NCBI GenBank assembly: GCA_964425215.1
Contig: CAYRLW010000092.1
Span: forward strand, 1 to 5,501
From: CAYRLW01 sp964425215
GTDB taxonomy: Bacteria > Spirochaetota > Spirochaetia > Treponematales > Breznakiellaceae
Reading direction: 5' to 3'
DNA: 5,501 nt
Part shown: positions 1 through 5,080 of the stretch, piece after piece
How positions within the stretch are numbered: the first letter of the stretch is position 1
Layout: the number at the start of each line of letters is the position of its first letter
The notes under the pieces: model-generated
The model's input: only the letters and a program-made list of their open reading frames with translations
Database searches by the model: none
Told to the model about the DNA's origin: nothing
Made by a program: the position numbers and the translations under genes

Positions 1-161
1 CGGGAACCCGATCCTACACCTTACCCTACGGGGTGTATATGGAAGTATTTAACGCCTCCAACGTCGGTAGGGCCAGCGCTCTGGCTACCATGACCGTCGT
101 GATCACCCTGATTTCAGTAAATATGCTGTACCGATCTCTTAAAAAACGAAGCGGAAATTAA
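1..161 (+). CDS. Sugar ABC transporter permease, MalF/UgpA type (C-terminal end only)
   Basis: The frame starting at base 3 is open for 52 codons and ends with TAA at 159-161; the start of the gene lies outside the window. The visible tail has a short polar stretch, then GRASALATMTVVITLISVNM, which reads as the last membrane helix, then a basic cytoplasmic end (LYRSLKKRSGN). A small-residue 'G-x-A-S-A' step into the final helix followed by a basic tail is usual for the MalF/UgpA half of CUT1-type carbohydrate importers. The next gene, 12 bases downstream, is the matching MalG-type partner, and this pairing is the main support for the call. The two proteins would form the heterodimeric channel in the inner membrane. 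The EAA loop that would confirm the family is upstream of the window, so the identification is good but indirect. Confidence 0.8.
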   Translation, partial: GTRSYTLPYGVYMEVFNASNVGRASALATMTVVITLISVNMLYRSLKKRSGN

Positions 162-173
162 AAGGAGGATCCC

Positions 174-1043
174 ATGGCTACCAAAAAAACCTTTCAGGAT
201 GCGCAGAGAACCCTCCGCCTCCGACGTGTAAGTCGATCGACTATTCTAGCCGTCGTGGTCTACGGCATTGCGATTATTTATTTTTTTCCCATTTTGTATA
301 TGTTTATCTCGGGCTTTAAAACGGAAATCCAGGCGGTAAATCCATCCCTCATTTTTACGCCCACCCTGGAAACCTACGCGAAGGTTCTGAGCGATAGTAC
401 CATTTACCTGTACCTTTCCAATTCGGCCTTCCAAGTGATCGTGGGAACCTCCGTTTGTTTAATTTTAGGAATGCCCGCGGCCTTTGTTTTGGTGTTTGGG
501 AAGTTTAAAAAAAGGACCACCAACGAAAGCATGTATATGTGGTTTATCACCACCATTTTGCTTCCCCCGGTGGCCGTATTGATCCCCCTGTACACTTGGT
601 ACCAATCCTTCCACCTTAACCGGACCCCCTTGGGCTTGTTGATAGCGTATATAGGTTTTCATATTCCCATCGTCGTCTGGATGCTCCATTCTTTCATTTC
701 GGATATCCCCTTGGAAATTATAGAAGCCTCGGAAATTGACGGCTGTAGCCGTTTCCAACAACTGTGGCATATCGCTGTGCCTCTGGCTCGTACCGGTATT
801 ATCGCCTCCGGCCTGTTGGTGGCCGTCTTTATCTGGAACGAGTTTTTCCTAGGCTTTAATTTAACGGGAAATACCACCGCCACCTTGCCGGTGTATATGG
901 CCCGTTTCCGGGAACAACAGGGCATGTTCATAGCCCAGCTTTCCGCATCCTCTACCATCGCAATCCTACCGGCTATCCTTTTAGGCTGGATGACCCAAAA
1001 GTCTCTGGTCAAGGGCCTAATGATGGGTGCCGTGAAGGGCTAA
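174..1043 (+). CDS. Carbohydrate ABC transporter permease, MalG type (CUT1 family)
   Basis: This 289-residue inner-membrane protein is one half of the channel of a binding-protein-dependent sugar importer. A basic N-terminus (residues 1-23) precedes six likely membrane helices, at roughly 24-46, 86-108, 121-141, 153-173, 208-228 and 257-275. The cytoplasmic EAA loop that docks onto the ATPase spans residues 184-204: it opens EASEIDG and ends IAVPL, close to the family consensus, with Ser and Cys at positions where Ala is common. WNEF at 221-224 and the end KGLMMGAVKG are also typical of MalG-like subunits, and the length is normal. The ATG at 174 follows AAGGAGG (162-168) with a 5-base spacer, which fixes the start. 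The gene ends in tandem in-frame stops, TAA then TAG (1041-1046). The substrate cannot be read from the permease; the downstream dehydrogenases and kinase suggest a polyol or pentose. No ATPase gene is in the window. In many bacteria with CUT1 systems one MsmK/UgpC-like ATPase encoded elsewhere serves several importers, which may apply here. Confidence 0.95.
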   Translation: MATKKTFQDAQRTLRLRRVSRSTILAVVVYGIAIIYFFPILYMFISGFKTEIQAVNPSLIFTPTLETYAKVLSDSTIYLYLSNSAFQVIVGTSVCLILGMPAAFVLVFGKFKKRTTNESMYMWFITTILLPPVAVLIPLYTWYQSFHLNRTPLGLLIAYIGFHIPIVVWMLHSFISDIPLEIIEASEIDGCSRFQQLWHIAVPLARTGIIASGLLVAVFIWNEFFLGFNLTGNTTATLPVYMARFREQQGMFIAQLSASSTIAILPAILLGWMTQKSLVKGLMMGAVKG

Positions 1044-1066
1044 TAGAATAATTTTTTGGAGGAATT

Positions 1067-1831
1067 ATGAAGACCATGAAGAGTTTTGATTTAACGGGTA
1101 AAAAGGCCTTTATAACCGGCGGAGCCAAGGGCATCGGAAAAAGCGCCGCCTTAGCCTTCGCGGAGGCGGGGGCCGACGTGGCCATCGTCGATACGGATAC
1201 CGAATCGGCGGAGCAAACGGTTAAAGAAGTAAAGGCCCTGGGGGTCAATTCGATCTACGTAAAAACCGATATAACGGATCCAGCCCAGGTGGACGCCATG
1301 ATGGAAACCATTTTAAAAGAATTCAAAACCATCGACATCGCCTTTAATAACGCCGGCATCTGTATCAACGAAAAGGCCGAAGACATGTCCTACGAAAATT
1401 GGAAGAAGGTTTTAGACGTGAACCTGACGGGGATCTTCCTAACCGCCCGGGCGGCAGGCCGGGTGATGATAAAAAACCGAAAGGGATGCATCATCAACAC
1501 CGCTTCCATGTCGGGCCATATTGTCAACGTCCCCCAACCCCAATGCGCGTACAACGCCTCCAAAGCAGGGGTCATCCTGTTGACCAAATCCTTAGCCGTC
1601 GAGTGGGCCCCCTACAACGTCCGGGTCAACAGCATCAGCCCCGGCTATATCGGCACCAAAATGACCCTGTCGGCCACCCAATGGATACCCACCTGGGAAT
1701 CCCTGACCCCGGTAAAACGGATGGGCCGGCCCGAAGAGCTCACCGCTGCCCTTATTTATCTAGCCGGGGATGGGGCTTCCTTTACCACGGGTTCCGATAT
1801 CGTCATCGATGGGGCCTTTACCTGCGTGTAA
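1067..1831 (+). CDS. SDR-family NAD-dependent polyol dehydrogenase (arabinitol/sorbose-reductase-like)
   Basis: This classical short-chain dehydrogenase of 254 residues would be a cytoplasmic Rossmann-fold enzyme interconverting a polyol and a ketose. Cofactor motif TGGAKGIG is at 17-24. Asp42, at the end of the second strand, favours NAD over NADP. NNAG is at 94-97, and the catalytic tetrad is Asn119, Ser149, Tyr162 and Lys166 (YNASK). The stretch IVNVPQPQCAYNASKAG, and the later WAPYNVRVNSISPGYI, strongly resemble what I remember of fungal D-arabinitol 2-dehydrogenases and sorbose reductases, so a polyol substrate is preferred over 3-oxoacyl-ACP reductase activity. The context agrees: sugar permeases upstream and a ketose kinase downstream. 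The ATG at 1067 has GGAGG (1058-1062) with a short 4-base spacer; a second in-frame ATG at 1076 is less well spaced. The gap to the permease is 23 bases. The fold and catalytic class are secure; the exact substrate (D-arabinitol, sorbitol, mannitol or xylitol) is inferred. Confidence 0.93.
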   Translation: MKTMKSFDLTGKKAFITGGAKGIGKSAALAFAEAGADVAIVDTDTESAEQTVKEVKALGVNSIYVKTDITDPAQVDAMMETILKEFKTIDIAFNNAGICINEKAEDMSYENWKKVLDVNLTGIFLTARAAGRVMIKNRKGCIINTASMSGHIVNVPQPQCAYNASKAGVILLTKSLAVEWAPYNVRVNSISPGYIGTKMTLSATQWIPTWESLTPVKRMGRPEELTAALIYLAGDGASFTTGSDIVIDGAFTCV

Positions 1832-1853
1832 GCTACAATCGCGGAGGTAGATA

Positions 1854-1859
1854 AAGGAG
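1854..1859 (+). promoter_or_regulatory. Ribosome binding site AAGGAG fixing a GTG start
   Basis: AAGGAG lies 7 bases before the GTG at 1867. An in-frame stop, TAA at 1852-1854, sits just upstream, so no earlier start is possible, and no ATG occurs at the expected place. Another GGAGG at 1843-1847 is 19 bases from the GTG, too far to serve it. Confidence 0.8.
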
Positions 1860-1866
1860 CTTTCCC

Positions 1867-3408
1867 GTGGCTGGAAAAGATTTACTGTTAGTGTACGACA
1901 TCGGGACGACGGGCTTAAAATGCGTCGTCTTTTCCGCCCAGGGGCAGGAGCTCCTATCGGCTTCCGCGACCTATCCCACCTACTACCCCGGTTCCGGCTG
2001 GGCGGAACAGGAGAGCCAGGATTTTTGGATCGCCGCCCAACGGGCCACCGCGGAAATACAAGCCTCCGGGAATCTGCGTTCCGAACGGATCGCTACGATC
2101 GGCCTGTCGGGGCACATGAACGGATGCCTGGCGGTTTCCGCGTCCGGAGAGGCTCTTCACCGGGAACTTATCCACGCGGACTCCCGAAGCGTGGCAGAAC
2201 GAAAGGATATCCAGCGGATTATCGGCTCGGAAAACTACTACACCCTCACGGGAAACCGGGCGGACGAACATCTTTCCCTGCCTAAGATCCTGTGGATGAG
2301 GAAAAACCTTCCGGAGGTGTACCGGAAAACTGCCTTCTTTATCAATTCCAAGGACTACCTTCGCTACCGTTTAACCGGACGTCTGGGGCAGACGGACTTT
2401 TCCGACGCTTCCCTCGTGTGCGCCATGGATATTAAACAACGCCGGTGGTCCGAAACGCTTATAAAGGAATTGGGTCTCGATCCGGCCAAGTTTCCCGAAA
2501 TTCACCAAAGTTCGGAAATTTGCGGGGGCCTGACCCAGGAAGCGTCCCGGGCCCTGAACGTACCCGAAGGCATACCGGTGGTCTACGGCGGGGGGGACGC
2601 CGCCTGCGCTAGTCGGGGCGCGGGAGTTCGGGACTTAAGCTCGGCCTACGCATACATCGGTTCCAGCGCCTGGATATCCACCCTAGCGCCGGAGGCGGTG
2701 GCGGACCCCCAGCAGAGGACTCAAAATTTCTTCGACCTGGACCCCCGGAAATGCAACGTTTGTGGGACCGTGCAGAACGCCGGAATAGCCGTGGATTGGG
2801 TCCACGGTCTGGTAGCCGAAAACCTAGACTACGGAACCATGGATGCGGAGGTGGCCGCCGTAGCGCCGGGGGCACAGGGGGTCCTCTTTGCCCCCTACCT
2901 TATGGGCGAACGGACCCCCCATTGGGACGCCAACGCCCGGGGCAGTTTTGTGGGTCTTTCCCTGCATCATACCCGGTCGAACCTGCTTCGATCGGTGTAC
3001 GAAGGGGTGGCCTTCGCCCTCAAGGACGTGCTGAACGTGTACGCCGATTTGGGCATCCAGCCCAAGTCTTTGACCCTGCTGGGTGGGGGCTCAAAAAGCC
3101 CGGTGTGGCGGAGTATCTTCGCCGACGTCTTTGCCCTCCCCGTGGCGCCCCATAGCGCCCCCACCAACGCCACCTCGCTGGGCGCCGCCATGGCCGCCGC
3201 CGTAGGAACGGGGATTTACGATGACCTCGATACGGCCGCCGTCATGGCCCGCGTCCTTTCCACCGAAGCCCCGTCGCCGGAGGGAATCGAAGCGTACCGG
3301 CGGTTCTACCCTGTTTATAGAAAATTATACGAAGCCCTACGACCGATCACTAACGATTTGGCCAATTTGCGCAATACGGAGGAATACAATGAAAGCCGCG
3401 GTAATTGA
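1867..3408 (+). CDS. FGGY-family carbohydrate kinase, xylulokinase-like
   Basis: This cytoplasmic kinase of 513 residues, close to the usual FGGY length, probably phosphorylates with ATP the ketose made by the adjacent dehydrogenases; D-xylulose to xylulose 5-phosphate is the leading guess. The N-terminal nucleotide-binding motif DIGTTGLK is at 11-18 and GWAEQESQDFW at 44-54. The sugar-site region is GLSGHMNG (79-86) and HADSRS (103-108). GGGDAA (241-246) carries the expected catalytic base Asp244. The C-terminal ATP-site motif GGGSKSPVW is at 406-414, with a SLGAAMAAA segment after it. Classical xylulokinases have GQMHG and W-x-D at the sugar site; here they read GHMNG and HAD, so the substrate may differ (another pentulose or a hexulose). 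The start is GTG, supported by AAGGAG at 1854-1859. The gene begins 35 bases after the dehydrogenase and its last 20 bases overlap the next gene in another frame. It appears more GC-rich than the upstream permease gene. The family is certain; the substrate is not. Confidence 0.93.
   Translation: MAGKDLLLVYDIGTTGLKCVVFSAQGQELLSASATYPTYYPGSGWAEQESQDFWIAAQRATAEIQASGNLRSERIATIGLSGHMNGCLAVSASGEALHRELIHADSRSVAERKDIQRIIGSENYYTLTGNRADEHLSLPKILWMRKNLPEVYRKTAFFINSKDYLRYRLTGRLGQTDFSDASLVCAMDIKQRRWSETLIKELGLDPAKFPEIHQSSEICGGLTQEASRALNVPEGIPVVYGGGDAACASRGAGVRDLSSAYAYIGSSAWISTLAPEAVADPQQRTQNFFDLDPRKCNVCGTVQNAGIAVDWVHGLVAENLDYGTMDAEVAAVAPGAQGVLFAPYLMGERTPHWDANARGSFVGLSLHHTRSNLLRSVYEGVAFALKDVLNVYADLGIQPKSLTLLGGGSKSPVWRSIFADVFALPVAPHSAPTNATSLGAAMAAAVGTGIYDDLDTAAVMARVLSTEAPSPEGIEAYRRFYPVYRKLYEALRPITNDLANLRNTEEYNESRGN
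3378..3382 (+). promoter_or_regulatory. Ribosome binding site GGAGG inside the kinase gene, fixing the start at 3389
   Basis: GGAGG lies 6 bases before the ATG at 3389 and within the last codons of the kinase. The same frame is open back to an ATG at 3221, but the extra 56 residues would be kinase-coding DNA read out of frame and match nothing in the dehydrogenase family. The conserved opening MKAAVIEKPG starts at 3389. Confidence 0.88.
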
Positions 3409-4384
3409 AAAGCCAGGAACCATCGTGGTAAAAGAAGTGAGCGACCCTCAGGTCTCGGATCACGATGTTCTTATTCGGGTCATGGCGTCGGGAATTTGCG
3501 GAACCGACATCCACATTTTTAAGGGCGAATACCTGGGAACCTACCCGGTCATTCCGGGCCACGAGTTTTCCGGGGTTGTGGAGCAGGTGGGGGCTAAGGT
3601 TCACCGGATCAAGGTCGGCGACCGGGTCGCGGTGGAACCGAACATCGCCTGCGACAACTGTAGCGCCTGCCTTAATAACCGACAAAATTTCTGCGAAAAT
3701 TGGAACGGGGTAGGGGTAACCCTTCCTGGGGGCTTTGCCGAATTGGCCATGGCCCCTGAAAAGGCCGTCTTCCCCATCGGCGACCTGGCCTTCGAATCCG
3801 GGGCCTTTGTGGAACCCCTGTCCTGCGTCCTCCACGGGGTACAACGGGCGGGCTTTGCCCTGGGCGACCGGGTCCTGATTATCGGCGCGGGCCCCATCGG
3901 CATCCTCCTGTCCAAAACCATCCAACTCCAGGGTTCCGCCGAGATTACCCAGATCGATAAAAATCAATCCCGGCTGGAATTGGCAAAAAAAAGCGGTGCC
4001 GCTAGGGTCGAAACCTCCTTCGATGCCTTAAAAATGTACGATTACGACGTGGTCGTCGACGCTACGGGCGTTCCAGCGCTTATGGAAAAAACGCTCTCCT
4101 ACGTCCGCTCCGGCGGCAAAGTCCTCCTCTTCGGCGTCCCCCCCCAGGGAGCAAAAATCAACCTGGACGCCTTTACCATCTTTTCCCACGGCCTGACGAT
4201 CCTCTCTTCCTACACCTCGGTCCGCAATTCCATCCAAGCCGTCCGACTGCTTTCTTCAGGTCGTATCGATGTTAAACCCCTGGTCTCCCACGTCCTTCCC
4301 CTTAAGGATTTTCAAAAGGGAATCGAACTGATCCAAAAGGGCACCGAAGGTACTCTGAAGGTCCTTATCGATCCAAGAATTTAG
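3389..4384 (+). CDS. Zinc-dependent medium-chain dehydrogenase (polyol/alcohol dehydrogenase)
   Basis: This 331-residue MDR enzyme of the sorbitol/threonine dehydrogenase group is expected to oxidise a secondary alcohol of a polyol with NAD in the cytoplasm. The catalytic-zinc region shows Cys37 (in GICGTD), His58-Glu59 (in GHEFSG) and Glu142 (in VEPLS). The structural-zinc lobe has four cysteines, 88, 91, 94 and 102, in the standard C-x2-C-x2-C-x7-C spacing. The Rossmann motif GAGPIG is at 166-171, and Asp190 at the end of the second strand favours NAD. The protein is slightly shorter than the common 340-350 residues but complete at both ends. The start is the ATG at 3389, with GGAGG at 3378-3382, so the first 20 bases overlap the kinase and translation is probably coupled. 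Plausible substrates are a second polyol feeding the same kinase, or a polyol phosphate as in the D-arabitol-phosphate dehydrogenases of the same superfamily. I cannot choose between these from sequence. The TAG stop at 4382-4384 merges into a G-rich hairpin arm. Confidence 0.93.
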   Translation: MKAAVIEKPGTIVVKEVSDPQVSDHDVLIRVMASGICGTDIHIFKGEYLGTYPVIPGHEFSGVVEQVGAKVHRIKVGDRVAVEPNIACDNCSACLNNRQNFCENWNGVGVTLPGGFAELAMAPEKAVFPIGDLAFESGAFVEPLSCVLHGVQRAGFALGDRVLIIGAGPIGILLSKTIQLQGSAEITQIDKNQSRLELAKKSGAARVETSFDALKMYDYDVVVDATGVPALMEKTLSYVRSGGKVLLFGVPPQGAKINLDAFTIFSHGLTILSSYTSVRNSIQAVRLLSSGRIDVKPLVSHVLPLKDFQKGIELIQKGTEGTLKVLIDPRI

Positions 4385-4435
4385 GGGGGCGCCATAGCAA
4401 TCCCAGACTAGAACTAAACATCTGGCGCGCCCCCC
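4384..4435 (+). repeat. GC-rich imperfect inverted repeat at the end of the polyol operon
   Basis: GGGGGGCGCCA (4384-4394) faces TGGCGCGCCCCCC (4423-4435). The six G pair with the six C at 4430-4435, and CGCCA pairs with TGGCG (4423-4427), leaving a two-base CG bulge. The loop is 28 bases and contains a competing short stem, CCAGA (4403-4407) with TCTGG (4421-4425). The left arm begins in the stop codon of the dehydrogenase. No T-tract follows on either strand, so this is not a standard intrinsic terminator. It may protect the 3' end of the mRNA, aid Rho-linked ending, or belong to a dispersed repeat. Confidence 0.6.
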
Positions 4436-4436
4436 G

Positions 4437-4484
4437 CCGCGAACCTCCGCTGGCCGACCCCGTCCGACCAGCGGGGTTTCGCGG
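4437..4484 (+). repeat. 17-base-arm inverted repeat (strong hairpin) in the intergenic spacer
   Basis: CCGCGAACCTCCGCTGG (4437-4453) pairs with CCAGCGGGGTTTCGCGG (4468-4484): fifteen Watson-Crick pairs, one T-G wobble (4446/4475) and one mismatch (4444/4477), around a 14-base loop. It begins one base after the preceding inverted repeat. CCCCCCATAGTTT follows, not a run of T, so it lacks the tail of an intrinsic terminator. The C-run at 4485-4490 could instead pair with the G-run at 4384-4389, enclosing the hairpin in a larger structure. The two tandem hairpins look like a REP/BIME-style element or an mRNA end-stabilising structure; which one cannot be told from a single copy. Confidence 0.7.
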
Positions 4485-4501
4485 CCCCCCATAGTTTCCC
4501 C

Positions 4502-4531
4502 TTGCAATTTTAGTCCCCATACACCCATAGT
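4502..4531 (+). promoter_or_regulatory. Possible sigma-70-type promoter for the membrane-protein pair
   Basis: TTGCAA (4502-4507) and CATAGT (4526-4531) each match four of six bases of the -35 and -10 consensus, with an 18-base spacer. Transcription would begin at about 4538, the A of the next start codon. A new promoter is expected somewhere in this spacer, because the gene content changes and strong hairpins separate the two units. The match is weak and could be chance. Confidence 0.3.
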
Positions 4532-4537
4532 AGGGGT

Positions 4538-5071
4538 ATGCTTAAAGCCATAGCGAAAACCATTGTAGCGTTGAACACCAACGTACGGAAGGAACAGCTG
4601 GCCTCCGGTTTTGCCTGGGGAATTCTGCTGGCCCTTGTACCCACAGGAAATCTTCTGTGGGCGGTCCTCTTTTTTATTTCCCTATTTCCTAAAAACAATT
4701 ACGGTTTTCAACTGTTGGCCCTGGGGGTGGGGAAACTTTTGGTGGGTCTGCTTTCGGTTCCCCTGGACGCTTTCGGTTACGGTATCCTGACTATTCCGGC
4801 CCTGGGGAGCTTTTTTACCTATCTGTACAACCTGCCATTGGCACCCCTAACGCGGTTTAACAATTCCCTGGTCATGGGAGGTCTTGTGACGGGGATACTG
4901 CTCTGGGTGCCCCTGTTCTTCGCGGTTCGGGCTATGGTTCCCCTATACCGTAACCGTTGGGCGCCTAAAATCAAGGAAAGTAAGGCCTATAAGGCCTTTA
5001 TCAAACTTCCCCTCATCTCGGCCCTTATAAAAGCCCTGTCCGCCGCCGCGTCCTTCGCGCTCGGACTCTAG
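4538..5071 (+). CDS. DUF2062-like multi-pass membrane protein, TIGR03546 type
   Basis: This small integral membrane protein of 177 residues has an unknown role. A short amphipathic N-terminus (MLKAIAKTIVALNTNV) leads into QLASGFAWGILLALVPTGNL (20-39), resembling the DUF2062 opening in which a G-rich helix is followed by a P-x-G-N turn. Further hydrophobic stretches are at about 40-50, 56-80, 84-100, 112-132 and 155-177, with a basic, polar section (137-153) before the last. I recognise the protein as TIGR03546-like from memory; that family is known mainly as the partner of TIGR03545, and the next gene fits that role. The two are 9 bases apart and surely co-transcribed. The ATG at 4538 lacks a properly spaced Shine-Dalgarno sequence: only AGGGG at 4532-4536 precedes it, one base away. 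The next possible start, TTG at 4571, has none and would remove the conserved opening. The family call is moderately confident; a link to the envelope is inference. Confidence 0.82.
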   Translation: MLKAIAKTIVALNTNVRKEQLASGFAWGILLALVPTGNLLWAVLFFISLFPKNNYGFQLLALGVGKLLVGLLSVPLDAFGYGILTIPALGSFFTYLYNLPLAPLTRFNNSLVMGGLVTGILLWVPLFFAVRAMVPLYRNRWAPKIKESKAYKAFIKLPLISALIKALSAAASFALGL

Positions 5072-5080
5072 GAGAGGCCC

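Noticed and set aside
167..177. Adjacent GGATCC and CCATGG sites at the permease start, which might suggest a cloning junction
   Set aside because: They arise naturally from the Shine-Dalgarno sequence and start codon. The flanking genes form a normal permease pair with no vector-like sequence.
1044..1062. A possible intrinsic terminator between permease and SDR, because of a run of six T at 1052-1057
   Set aside because: No stable stem precedes the T-run, and it leads directly into the SDR's Shine-Dalgarno sequence, so the genes are more likely co-transcribed.
1399..1854. A 151-codon plus-strand reading frame within the SDR gene
   Set aside because: It lies in a different frame from a clearly conserved SDR, is rich in Arg, Pro, Gly and His as expected for a GC-rich shadow frame, and has no recognisable domain.
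2751..3155. A 134-codon plus-strand frame inside the kinase gene
   Set aside because: It is an out-of-frame product of the conserved FGGY kinase, very rich in Arg, Gly and Pro, without conserved motifs.
3221..3388. A 56-residue N-terminal extension of the zinc dehydrogenase
   Set aside because: It is kinase-coding DNA read out of frame, composed of low-likelihood protein rich in Arg and Pro. The family's conserved opening and a good Shine-Dalgarno sequence place the start at 3389.
3350..3967. A 205-codon minus-strand reading frame opposite the zinc dehydrogenase
   Set aside because: It is antisense to a well-supported enzyme and shows no family motifs. Long antisense frames are common in GC-rich coding DNA.
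4395..4422. A tRNA-like or attachment-site fragment in the loop of the first hairpin
   Set aside because: On either strand there is no cloverleaf, no true T-loop consensus, no integrase gene and no direct repeats of useful length.
4256..4528. A 90-codon minus-strand reading frame spanning the intergenic spacer
   Set aside because: It runs through both inverted repeats and into the 3' end of the dehydrogenase antisense, giving Gly/Arg-rich low-complexity protein with no recognisable motif. The spacer is better explained as non-coding.
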